Shown here: positions 6,577 through 13,216 of the stretch, one piece after another
Numbering within the stretch: position 1 is the stretch's first letter
Layout: each line of letters opens with the position of its first letter
Assembly: GCA_019057595.1 (NCBI GenBank)
Contig: DXJI01000043.1
Span: 1-13,677, forward strand
Direction: 5' to 3'
From: Candidatus Thorarchaeota archaeon
GTDB taxonomy: Archaea; Asgardarchaeota; Thorarchaeia; Thorarchaeales; Thorarchaeaceae
DNA: 13,677 nucleotides
Notes under the pieces: generated by a model
The model's input: only the letters and a program-made list of their open reading frames with translations
The model's database searches: none
What the model was told of the DNA's origin: nothing
Position numbers and translations under genes: made by a program

Positions 6577-6591
6577 CTCATGAACTACTTG
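6570..6591. terminator. Inverted repeat containing both convergent stop codons
   Basis: CAAGTAG (6570-6576) and CTACTTG (6585-6591) form a perfect 7-bp inverted repeat around an 8-base loop with TCATGA at its centre. The left arm contains the TAG of the zinc-ribbon gene, the right arm the TAG of ABCE1 on the other strand. A hairpin could form in both transcripts. Part of the symmetry comes from both proteins ending in Lys-stop (AAG TAG). Confidence 0.4.
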
Positions 6592-8405
6592 CCCTTACCA
6601 ATGTAGTAGTATTCGCCTGATGCTTTCTGCTGTGAGTCTAACTGAGACCCTTCTTTGTTGACCCTCGGTCTACCAGTCTGGGGATCTCTTCTGAATGTAA
6701 CACCCATCACCTTCAGGAATGTATTCATTCCATTACGAAGTGTTCGGACTGATGATGCAATACCAGACTTCCCAGGAACTCCTCCGAACACGACTAGGCT
6801 ATCGCTGAGATAGTCTGCCATGAGAATCGAGTGTTCTACAATGAAGGCGGTCTTCATATTGTTTCTGACCAGTCGACGAATAGCACGTGAAGTGGCCAAC
6901 CTCTGTTCTATGTCTAAGAACGCGGACGGCTCGTCAAAGAGGTAGATATCTGCTTCACGTGCAAGACATGCAGCAATCGCAGCCCTTTGGAGCTCTCCAC
7001 CACTGAGGTCTGGAACATTGTGCTCCAGTAAATGTTCAAGTTCAAGTCTCTTAATTACAGAGGTCTTAAAGTCAGCAGTATCAACGCTGCCACCTCCCGC
7101 CTCTCGTAAATACATTCTCAGATTTCCATCGAAGTCTGACGGGATATACTGTGGTTTGTAACTGATCTTCAGGTCGAGACCTGTAACTGTCTTCGTGGGA
7201 GCTTCGCCCTCATCAGGCTCTAATTCTCCTGCAAGCATCCTGACGAATGTGGTCTTACCAATTCCGTTCGCTCCCAAGATTCCAACAATCTGACCTTTTG
7301 AAACACGACCACCCTTTATCTCGAGAGAGAAGTCCTCGAAGCTTTTCTTCATGTTCCCATACTCGACCATGGCTTCTCGTGATAGGTACTCCTCATCATC
7401 AGCACTCATTCCCTTGAAGGAGATTGATGTGTCACGGAACCGCATATTCTCATCTGGAATGAACCCATCTAGGAAGATGTTCACACCAACTCGAGTACCG
7501 TGCGGATGTGAAACAATACCATAAACTCCAGGGTCTCCATAGAACACACAGACCAAATCTGAAACGTAATCGAGGATTGAGAGGTCGTGTTCTACTACGA
7601 CAATCGTTTTCCCTTGTGCAGATAAGTTTCGGATTGCACGAGCCATTCGGAGGCGTTCCCTGACGTCTAGGTATGCTGATGGCTCATCAAAGAAGTAGAT
7701 GTCCCCCTCTCTCACGATTGCAGCTGTGACTGCAACTCGTTGAAGTTCTCCACCACTCAGAAACTTGATTTGTCGATCCCAAATCTCAGTGAGGTTCATG
7801 TCTTCCTTAAGTTCCTTCAACCGACCAGATGAATCGGATGCTTCGAGTAGGTCACTAATTGGTTTGTCTGCTAAATCCTTTACTTTGGGAAGGTCTGCGA
7901 TATTCTGAGGTTTGAGGATTGGTACCAGTGACCCTGCTTGAATCCTTTCGAAAAAGGGTTGTAGTTCTGAACCACGATATGCTCTGATAATCTCATCCCA
8001 TTCTGGAGGGTCTTCGACACGTCCAAGGTTAGGAGGCATCTCACCAGCGAGTATTTGAACAGCGGTTGTCTTTCCAACACCATTCGGCCCAATCAGACCC
8101 AGCACCTGCCCCTCCTTCGGAGTGGGTAGTCTGAACAGCTTGAATCCATTTATGCTGTAACGATGACTGGTATCGGACTCCAGCTCCTCTGGCAGGTTCA
8201 CAATTCGAATAACATTGTAGGGACACTTCTTGACACATATCGCCTCTCCGGAGCACAGGGCCTCCACTATGACGGGGGGTTTGTCTGGACCATCTGGAAA
8301 GACCACAGTCTCATCCCCAGTCCTGACCCGTGGGCAGAACCTCTGACACTCATGAGTGCAGTCTTTTGGTCTGCATCGATACTTGTCGACAATGGCAATA
8401 CGCAT
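6585..8405 (-). CDS. ABCE1/Rli1 ribosome-recycling ATPase, atypical second Fe-S motif
   Basis: Twin-ATPase that splits ribosomes into subunits after termination with aRF1/Pelota and links to initiation; cytosolic, essential in archaea and eukaryotes. The 606 residues show an N-terminal ferredoxin-like domain, NBD1 with Walker A GPNGVGKTT (106-114), LSGGELQR and FFDEPSAYLD, then NBD2 with GANGIGKTT, LSGGELQR and LFDEPSAFLD. The C-terminal ITFRRD-like block (VTFRRDPQTGRPR) is also present. The first cluster motif is complete: C11, C16, C20, C24. The second reads C51-S-G-E54-A-I-C57-V-K-K-C61-P, with Glu where the usual CxxCxxCxxxCP motif has Cys. The NBD2 switch reads VEHS where NBD1 has VEHD. 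ATG 8405 begins exactly at the conserved MRIAIVD; the only SD-like string (AGGTG) is about 12 bases away. It is monocistronic, divergent from a small unknown gene. Confidence 0.97.
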   Translation of the reverse strand: MRIAIVDKYRCRPKDCTHECQRFCPRVRTGDETVVFPDGPDKPPVIVEALCSGEAICVKKCPYNVIRIVNLPEELESDTSHRYSINGFKLFRLPTPKEGQVLGLIGPNGVGKTTAVQILAGEMPPNLGRVEDPPEWDEIIRAYRGSELQPFFERIQAGSLVPILKPQNIADLPKVKDLADKPISDLLEASDSSGRLKELKEDMNLTEIWDRQIKFLSGGELQRVAVTAAIVREGDIYFFDEPSAYLDVRERLRMARAIRNLSAQGKTIVVVEHDLSILDYVSDLVCVFYGDPGVYGIVSHPHGTRVGVNIFLDGFIPDENMRFRDTSISFKGMSADDEEYLSREAMVEYGNMKKSFEDFSLEIKGGRVSKGQIVGILGANGIGKTTFVRMLAGELEPDEGEAPTKTVTGLDLKISYKPQYIPSDFDGNLRMYLREAGGGSVDTADFKTSVIKRLELEHLLEHNVPDLSGGELQRAAIAACLAREADIYLFDEPSAFLDIEQRLATSRAIRRLVRNNMKTAFIVEHSILMADYLSDSLVVFGGVPGKSGIASSVRTLRNGMNTFLKVMGVTFRRDPQTGRPRVNKEGSQLDSQQKASGEYYYIGKGK

Positions 8406-8454
8406 CTAATGTTTCAACACCTGTAGAGGGACTGTACGCGGATGTTTGTGGAGA

Positions 8455-8463
8455 CTATTTAGC
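8455..8463 (-). promoter_or_regulatory. TATA-like box for ABCE1
   Basis: The minus strand reads GCTAAATAG 50-58 bases upstream of the ABCE1 ATG, inside the 130-bp divergent gap. A perfect 10-bp palindrome, TGCAATTGCA (8483-8492), lies about 20 bases further upstream and could be a regulator site shared with the divergent small gene. Judged by eye. Confidence 0.3.
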
Positions 8464-8535
8464 GCTTTGGCTGAGTGAAATGTGCAATTGCAAATCCTTT
8501 TGTACGATTCGGGATAATCAGAAGTTGAATTTCCT

Positions 8536-8769
8536 ATGAAAGTACTAGACAGACTTCTCGATGTTTTTGGAAGGCGCCGCCAGTTGCTAATAGGTGCCAA
8601 GTCTCAACCAGATGACTTGATGGCGTTGGTCCGAGCAGTCCGTGCCAATGCGTACTTCAAGATCACTGGAAAGAAACTGCCAATTCAAGAATTACCTTCA
8701 GGTAGTACTATAGATGATATGACAAAGGACCTTTCTCCCTCACGACGCCTCGCTCGAAGAAACCTATAA
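8536..8769 (+). CDS. Small basic hypothetical protein (77 residues)
   Basis: I do not recognise this protein. It opens with an amphipathic stretch, MKVLDRLLDVFGRRRQLL, followed by a helix-like segment around DDLMALVRAVRANAYFKI and a basic, disordered-looking end rich in Arg (RRLARR). No Cys, metal motif, signal peptide or membrane helix is visible. An in-frame TAA lies seven codons upstream, so ATG 8536 is the likely start, but there is no clear Shine-Dalgarno sequence; a leaderless message is possible. It is divergent from ABCE1 and 199 bp upstream of the YkgJ operon. Amino-acid composition is protein-like, but I cannot exclude a chance ORF. Confidence 0.5.
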   Translation: MKVLDRLLDVFGRRRQLLIGAKSQPDDLMALVRAVRANAYFKITGKKLPIQELPSGSTIDDMTKDLSPSRRLARRNL

Positions 8770-8805
8770 TTGATATTTCTCATCATAATCATTGAGTTCA
8801 GACGC

Positions 8806-8820
8806 TCACGAACTGCGTGA
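8806..8820. repeat. Small inverted repeat after the 77-residue gene
   Basis: TCACG-aactg-CGTGA is a perfect 5-bp stem. An outer AATCAT (about 8788-8793) can pair with ATGATT (8820-8825) across an internal loop. It lies in the 199-bp gap between the small gene and the YkgJ operon and may be a transcript-end hairpin. Weak. Confidence 0.25.
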
Positions 8821-8831
8821 TGATTGGAAAG

Positions 8832-8840
8832 CATATTTAG
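8832..8840 (+). promoter_or_regulatory. TATA-like box for the YkgJ-PHP-amidohydrolase-Mut7-C operon
   Basis: CATATTTAG lies about 130 bases upstream of the GTG of the first operon gene. Initiation near 8860 would leave a leader of about 105-110 bases, long for an archaeon, which would include the possible 29-codon ORF at 8883-8972. Confidence 0.35.
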
Positions 8841-8882
8841 CCTTGAGTAATTACATTTCATTTGTCGGGATGATGAAGAAGC

Positions 8883-8972
8883 ATGGATGGCGAGCGAATT
8901 CATCAGCGCGATGAACCTCTAAACCGCAATCTGACCGATGCGCCAATCTGGCAGGAGAATTTGATACCGTGA
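8883..8972 (+). CDS. Possible 29-residue leader ORF overlapping ykgJ-like start
   Basis: An ATG-initiated ORF of 29 codons with a hydrophilic product (begins MDGERIHQRDEP). Its TGA overlaps the GTG start of the Cys-cluster gene as GTGA, the same 4-base coupling style (TTGA) seen between later genes of the operon. The AGGAG used by the next gene lies inside it. It may be a short upstream ORF coupling translation, or coincidence; no family is recognised and the SD is poor. Confidence 0.2.
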   Translation: MDGERIHQRDEPLNRNLTDAPIWQENLIP

Positions 8973-9385
8973 GCCCCTTTGTGTGCAACCATAATGGTTC
9001 ATGTGAAGAGATCCGTCTGTGTTGTACTGAGACTGAAATGACTCTGACACGGGAGGACACAGAACGAATTGAAGCTCTAGGCTACGACAGAACTGATTTT
9101 CTCGTGCGAGTGATGGCGGGTTTTTGTGAACTGAAGAATGTAGATGGGAATTGCTACTTCTATGACCCAGAATCAAAGGAATGTCGAATCTACGAACACA
9201 GACCTGAAGGGTGTAAGTATTATCCTATCATCTATGATGCTAGAAGGAAAAAGTGTATCATTGATCGGGACTGTCCTTCTGGAGAGACCATGACTCGAGA
9301 GGAGGTCCGTAAAGTGTGTCACAAGGTGAGAAAGCTCGTAGAGACCCTGCGACAGGAGGCTGCTCATGGTGAGAGCCCGTGCTGA
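8969..9385 (+). CDS. YkgJ-family cysteine-cluster protein
   Basis: A 138-residue protein of the YkgJ / 'CxxCxxCC' zinc- or iron-binding family. Cys residues cluster at the N-terminus (C6, C12, C18-C19), followed by a TEMTLTREDTERIEALGY block. The diagnostic second half is FCEL...GNCYFYDPESKECRIYEHRPEGCKYYP, with C..C..C..C spacing and the RPxxCxxYP signature. Two further Cys follow (KKC and RDCP). The N-terminal spacing C-x5-C-x5-CC is looser than the bacterial CxxCxxCC. The bound metal and function are not established; the family is often labelled Fe-S oxidoreductase without proof. Start is GTG with AGGAG 11 bases upstream. The 3' end overlaps the PHP gene by 20 bases, so they are surely co-transcribed. 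Confidence 0.88.
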   Translation: MSPFVCNHNGSCEEIRLCCTETEMTLTREDTERIEALGYDRTDFLVRVMAGFCELKNVDGNCYFYDPESKECRIYEHRPEGCKYYPIIYDARRKKCIIDRDCPSGETMTREEVRKVCHKVRKLVETLRQEAAHGESPC

Positions 9386-10208
9386 CCTACACACTCACTC
9401 CTCAGCCTCGGATGGGAGTGATTCACCATCAGAGTTGGCTAGAAAGGCAGACGAGATGAGACTGGGAGGAATTGCACTCACAGACCATGACACACTTGAT
9501 GGGATTACGGAGTTCATGGAAACAGATGTGTCAAACGAATTGATCCGTGTTCCAGGATTGGAGATAAGCACAGAGTATGAGGACCGAGAAGTGCACATCC
9601 TCGGTTACTTTGTCCCTCTAAATTCCAAACCTCTCAACGACCAGCTGGAGATTCTTAGAAAGGCGCGACATGACAGATTACCAAAGATGGTACAGAAACT
9701 TGTCGATTTGGGTTTTGATGTGACAATAGAAGAACTGTACGAGGACCTTGAGGGAGTGGCAAGTCCAGGTCGACCTCATGTGGCACAAATGTTAGTAAAG
9801 AAGGGGATAGTGCAGACTACATCAGAGGCGTTTCAAAAATATCTGGCCGCTGATAGACCAGCTTATGTGAGAAAGGAACGAATGAATGCTCTTGATGCGG
9901 TGAGATTGCTCAGGTCAGTTGGAGCAGTTCCTGTGTTGGCGCATCCACTCACAATCAAAATACCAGACCTCTATTCGCTGATTCAAACACTAGTGAAGGA
10001 AGGCCTCTTGGGAGTCGAAGTAGAATATGACTACAGCTTTATGGGGATGACCCGTTCATCTGAAGAGGTCAGAGAGATCAGCCAAGATTGGCACTTGTTT
10101 CAAACCGGTGGAAGTGATTATCACGGAACTATCCATGTCACAGAACTGGGAAGTATTACCGTGCCAATAGAAGTCATCGATGAGATGCAGAAGAGGGTGA
10201 CGACTTGA
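9366..10208 (+). CDS. PHP-domain phosphoesterase (RNase AM/YciV-like)
   Basis: A 280-residue metal-dependent phosphoesterase of the PHP superfamily. Predicted metal ligands are all visible: H9 and H11 (DLHTHSSASDG), D16, H41 (TDHDT), E66 (GLEIST), H77 (VHILG), H138 (GRPHVAQ), H193 (LAHP), D251 and H253 (GGSDYH). The overall layout, including the inserted helical region before the PHVA motif and the KYLA..RPAYV block, matches E. coli YciV/RNase AM (about 293 residues), which trims RNA 5' ends and hydrolyses 3',5'-nucleoside bisphosphates. A related histidinol-phosphatase-like role is the alternative. AGGAGG sits 6 bases before the ATG, the strongest SD in the window, embedded in the overlapping YkgJ gene. 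The TGA overlaps the TTG of the amidohydrolase (TTGA). Confidence 0.93.
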   Translation: MVRARADLHTHSSASDGSDSPSELARKADEMRLGGIALTDHDTLDGITEFMETDVSNELIRVPGLEISTEYEDREVHILGYFVPLNSKPLNDQLEILRKARHDRLPKMVQKLVDLGFDVTIEELYEDLEGVASPGRPHVAQMLVKKGIVQTTSEAFQKYLAADRPAYVRKERMNALDAVRLLRSVGAVPVLAHPLTIKIPDLYSLIQTLVKEGLLGVEVEYDYSFMGMTRSSEEVREISQDWHLFQTGGSDYHGTIHVTELGSITVPIEVIDEMQKRVTT

Positions 10209-11107
10209 AAGTAATTGATGTACATACTCATACCTGGACACAAGATATCATTAGCAAGAAGGATCTTGAGGCACGGAAGATTGCAGCTGCGAAAATGGGA
10301 GTAGATCCGCGGTTAGATTCTAAGATTGATTCTCTTCAGGAAGCTATGAAGGCGAGTGGTGTAGACAGGGCAGTTGTTCTCCCAATCGATAGTGGACTGA
10401 GCAAGAAGGTACCACTCTCCCTATCTGAGAAGACCAACCACCACGTGGATGAAGTTGAGAATATTCCTAATATCACTACATTTGTTGGTGTAGATCCAAG
10501 AAGAGGAGAAACAGGACTGAGAGAGCTTGAACGTGCAGTGAGAGAGAAAGGCTGTCGTGGTTGGAAAGTTTATCCGCCTCACGGATTCTATCCAGATGAC
10601 AAGGAGTTTGACCCCTACTACGAACTCTGTACGGACTTGAACATCCCCATATTGATTCACCAGGGAATCACTCCGAGGTTCAATTATGTGAAATATGGAA
10701 GACCAGTCTTTGTTGACAGAGTCGCCGTGGACTTTCCAGATTTGAAGATTATCCTAGCACATGTTGGATTCCCATGGATAGATGAAACACTCACAGTTGC
10801 TTACAAGAACCCGAATGTCTTCGTTGATATCTCCGGGTGGCAGGTGTATGCAGCAACGGTTCCTCTGAAGGTCTATCAGATGCTGGGTGATGCAAAATTC
10901 ATGAGCGTGTTTCCAAATCGGATGCTGTTCGGAAGTGATTATCCATTCTTTGAAGACGTCATGCCCCTCAAAGCATGGGTTGAGTTCTGTAAGGGTTTCA
11001 AGATGCCAACTGAGATGACTGACAAGGGATATCTCCAGATCAGTGAGGATGAGATTGAGAAGGTTATGTGGAAGAATACTGCACGAATTGTCTTCGGTGA
11101 GAATTGA
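10205..11107 (+). CDS. Amidohydrolase family 2 (ACMSD-like) metal-dependent hydrolase
   Basis: A 300-residue TIM-barrel amidohydrolase. Metal and catalytic positions: H7-x-H9 (DVHTHTW), H152 (LIHQG), H186 (ILAHVGFPW), D245 (LFGSDYPFFE). The FGSDYPF ending is typical of the Amidohydro_2 group containing 2-amino-3-carboxymuconate semialdehyde decarboxylase, 2-pyrone-4,6-dicarboxylate lactonase and many uncharacterised hydrolases. The substrate cannot be told from sequence. No signal peptide, so cytosolic. Translation starts at TTG 10205, overlapping the PHP stop by 4 bases, with GGTGA 4 bases upstream. Its TGA abuts the ATG of the next gene (TGATG), so translational coupling with both neighbours is likely. 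Confidence 0.93.
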   Translation: MKVIDVHTHTWTQDIISKKDLEARKIAAAKMGVDPRLDSKIDSLQEAMKASGVDRAVVLPIDSGLSKKVPLSLSEKTNHHVDEVENIPNITTFVGVDPRRGETGLRELERAVREKGCRGWKVYPPHGFYPDDKEFDPYYELCTDLNIPILIHQGITPRFNYVKYGRPVFVDRVAVDFPDLKIILAHVGFPWIDETLTVAYKNPNVFVDISGWQVYAATVPLKVYQMLGDAKFMSVFPNRMLFGSDYPFFEDVMPLKAWVEFCKGFKMPTEMTDKGYLQISEDEIEKVMWKNTARIVFGEN

Positions 11108-11595
11108 TGAAGAAATTCACTGTTGATGCGATGCTTGGAAAACTGGTTCTCTGGCTTAGATTGACTGGACACGACGCACGGTATTCTACAGATATGGATG
11201 ATAACGAACTACTCCGGGTGTCCTTAGACGAAGGGAGGGTCCTCATTACCTCCGATGCTGAACTCCATGAACGTGCAATGAACCAAGACATTGAATCCCT
11301 CCTCCTCAGAGGACCTGTCGATGAGGGAGTGGCCCTTGTCTTTGCAAAATACAATATTCCTACAGAAATAGTTCCGGAGAAGTCTCGGTGTAGCAAGTGC
11401 AATGGCAATCTAGTCACACTCAAGGATGTTGACAAGGAACGAGTGAGAGGACTCGTCTTTGAACAGACGTTTGATTATTACGAGGAGTTCTGGCTGTGTG
11501 AGGATTGTAACAGTGTCTTCTTTCAGGGAGGTCACTGGAAGAACATTGAGCTGTACATGAAGAGAATCTCAGATTTGATGGAAAAACCAGCCTAG
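11107..11595 (+). CDS. Mut7-C (DUF82) PIN-like RNase domain protein with zinc ribbon
   Basis: A 162-residue protein. Residues 1-~65 are the PIN-like Mut7-C domain: FTVDAMLGKLVLWLRLTGHDA with D7, acidic D30-E34 (TDMDDNELL), and VLITSDAELHERA with D50. The C-terminal part is a zinc ribbon with C95-x2-C98 and C131-x2-C134, ending in the family's GGHW (141-144). The C-terminal domain of animal Mut-7 has the same fold, and the PIN-like acidic cluster suggests metal-dependent ribonuclease activity; no archaeal substrate is known to me. ATG 11107 is preferred, with GGTGA 6 bases upstream; the in-frame TTG 11104 leaves too little spacing. It ends the operon, and its TAG shares a CTAG with the stop of the convergent OsmC gene. 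Confidence 0.93.
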   Translation: MKKFTVDAMLGKLVLWLRLTGHDARYSTDMDDNELLRVSLDEGRVLITSDAELHERAMNQDIESLLLRGPVDEGVALVFAKYNIPTEIVPEKSRCSKCNGNLVTLKDVDKERVRGLVFEQTFDYYEEFWLCEDCNSVFFQGGHWKNIELYMKRISDLMEKPA

Positions 11596-12056
11596 TTTTC
11601 TCTGACTGATATGTCATATTCTATAGGGATACAGGTCTTTATAGTACGAGTGAGATGACAATATTCTTTCATGAGCTGGACACACCTTTCACCGGTCTCC
11701 AACTCATCTTCTCCAACCACTACCTCACCAGAAACTGAAACACCGGTTATCGTGTATCCTTCACCATCAAACTTGATTGAAATCTTTCCCTTGAGATTGA
11801 GGGAAATCAATTCCATCTCAAAGCGTCGTTGGAAATCAAGGAATGTATTGTTCAGACAACCAAGTACAGCAGCTGCAAAAATCTCATCTGGGCAGATACC
11901 CTCTCCTTGGCCACCATAAGTCTTGGGAGTGTCATAGACAATCTGACGGTCGTCAGTAACGGTAGTCGTACCACCAGTTTTGCCATCCCATTTGCTCTGA
12001 GCATGATACTCAAGATATTCTGGATATTTTGACTTCAGACGCATTGTCATCAGCAT
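11592..12056 (-). CDS. OsmC/Ohr-family protein
   Basis: A 154-residue OsmC-fold protein, a family of thiol-dependent (hydro)peroxide reductases active as dimers in the cytosol. The two redox Cys positions are visible: C67 in the helix IFAAAVLGCLNNTF and C133 in EYCHLTRTI, with the CPDE (55-58) lead-in that corresponds to the usual sPeeLl. Three more Cys (C55, C125, C142) are present. I start at ATG 12056 because AGGA lies 7 bases before it; extending to TTG 12101 would add 15 residues without a ribosome binding site and would run past the likely transcription start. Two further in-frame ATGs (12050 and 12044) follow. It is convergent with the Mut7-C gene (4-bp overlap) and divergent from the zinc MDR dehydrogenase. 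Confidence 0.9.
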   Translation of the reverse strand: MLMTMRLKSKYPEYLEYHAQSKWDGKTGGTTTVTDDRQIVYDTPKTYGGQGEGICPDEIFAAAVLGCLNNTFLDFQRRFEMELISLNLKGKISIKFDGEGYTITGVSVSGEVVVGEDELETGERCVQLMKEYCHLTRTIKTCIPIEYDISVREN

Positions 12057-12118
12057 TTGAAATTCCTGTTGAGCATTGGTTAAGCCTTGTGGTAGAAACA
12101 AAGACAGTCAGGAAGTCA

Positions 12119-12124
12119 TTTAAA
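12119..12124. promoter_or_regulatory. TTTAAA TATA-like box in the OsmC / MDR divergent gap
   Basis: A self-complementary TTTAAA lies in the divergent gap. On the plus strand, initiation about 25 bases on would fall near 12147, giving a leaderless or very short-leader MDR message. On the minus strand initiation would fall near 12096, leaving about 40 bases before the OsmC ATG. It could serve one or both genes. Confidence 0.4.
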
Positions 12125-12166
12125 CGGTCTATGAGAGCATGCTCTGGGATGCTCATGTCTCGAAAG

Positions 12167-13198
12167 ATGAAGGCTGCAATGTATTATGGTATCGGTGATG
12201 TCCGCTACGAGGAAACCGATGTGCCAATAATCGGACCCGGTGAGCTGCTGATCAAAGTTGGAACAGCCCTTACCTGCGGCACCGATGTCAAGACCTACAA
12301 ACGAGGTCACCCATTATTGATCAAAAAGATTCCATCTCTTTTCGGTCACGAGTATGCTGGCACAATAGAAGAAGTGGGAGAAGGAGTTGAAGATTTCAAA
12401 GTGGGGATGAGGGTGGTTGCAACCAACTCTGCTCCGTGTGGAGACTGCTTCTATTGCAAGAGGGACATGTCCAACCTGTGTGCGGAGTTGAAAGACCATC
12501 TAGTAAACGGAGCTTTTGCTGAATATATCAGGGTTCCAGAAGAGGTCGTTCGGTGGAACACACATCAAATACCAGACTCGTTATCTTTCAGAGATGCAGC
12601 CCTAACTGAACCACTTGCATGTGTCGTCCATGGAATCGAAGAGTCCAACATCAAGCTTGGAGACACCGTTGTTGTGATCGGAGCTGGACCAATTGGTCAG
12701 ATGCTGATTATGTTGGCAAAGAAAAACGGAGCATCCACAGTAATTGCTTCTGATCTAGCAGAACTCAGGAGGGACATCGCACTGAAAGCAGGTGCAGACA
12801 TTGTCATAGACCCTTCAAAGGAAGACCCTGTTGAACGTGTCAAACAAGAGACCTCAGGCAGGGGAGCTGATGTTGTGATTGAAGCAGTAGGGATTCGTCA
12901 GACCTGGGAACAGGCGGTAGATATGACTCGAGATGCTGGTACAACCGTTCTGTTTGGAGGAGCGGCCTCAGGAACTCAATTTGAGTTGGACACAGGAAGA
13001 TTCCATTATGGTCAACTGACGATAAAGGGTGTTTTTCACCTTAAACCAAGACATGTAGAAAGAGCGTTACAACTCATCATCGCGGGTGATGTAAATACAG
13101 ACCTCTTGATCTCTCACGAAATGCCTGTGGAAAAAATTGGAGAAGCTCTGGAGTTGATGGGTGCAGGCAAGACAATGAAGATCTCCATCACTACATAA
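12167..13198 (+). CDS. Zinc-dependent MDR alcohol/polyol dehydrogenase
   Basis: A 343-residue medium-chain dehydrogenase with both zinc sites. Catalytic zinc: C37 (TCGTD), H61-E62 (FGHEYAG) and E148 (LTEPLAC). Structural zinc: C91, C94, C97, C105. The cofactor motif is GAGPIG (172-177), and D196 (IASDLAELRR) at the end of the second strand favours NAD over NADP. It looks like the sorbitol / threonine / sugar-phosphate dehydrogenase branch; the exact substrate is not readable. ATG 12167 (MKAAMYYG) is the family-typical start, but no good SD precedes it, and in-frame ATGs at 12149 and 12155 fit a leaderless start from the TTTAAA box at 12119. Unlike the MDR gene at 1691-2731, this one should be a true zinc alcohol dehydrogenase. 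Eighteen bases separate it from the TOPRIM gene. Confidence 0.93.
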   Translation: MKAAMYYGIGDVRYEETDVPIIGPGELLIKVGTALTCGTDVKTYKRGHPLLIKKIPSLFGHEYAGTIEEVGEGVEDFKVGMRVVATNSAPCGDCFYCKRDMSNLCAELKDHLVNGAFAEYIRVPEEVVRWNTHQIPDSLSFRDAALTEPLACVVHGIEESNIKLGDTVVVIGAGPIGQMLIMLAKKNGASTVIASDLAELRRDIALKAGADIVIDPSKEDPVERVKQETSGRGADVVIEAVGIRQTWEQAVDMTRDAGTTVLFGGAASGTQFELDTGRFHYGQLTIKGVFHLKPRHVERALQLIIAGDVNTDLLISHEMPVEKIGEALELMGAGKTMKISITT

Positions 13199-13216
13199 CC
13201 AATTCCGGTGTGCCCC

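Noticed and set aside
11064..11435. 123-codon minus-strand frame over the amidohydrolase/Mut7-C junction
   Set aside because: Antisense to two well-supported coupled genes; Ser/Arg-rich shadow translation.
11107..11595. PIN-like Mut7-C protein as a defence-system or VapC-type toxin
   Set aside because: The zinc ribbon and GGHW ending define the Mut7-C/DUF82 family, and it is coupled to an amidohydrolase, not an antitoxin.
12057..12101. 15-residue extension of the OsmC gene to TTG 12101
   Set aside because: AGGA is correctly spaced for ATG 12056, while nothing supports the TTG.
12029..12166. N-terminal extension of the zinc MDR gene to a start at 12029
   Set aside because: It would run into the divergent OsmC coding region and across the TTTAAA box; the added residues match nothing in the MDR family.
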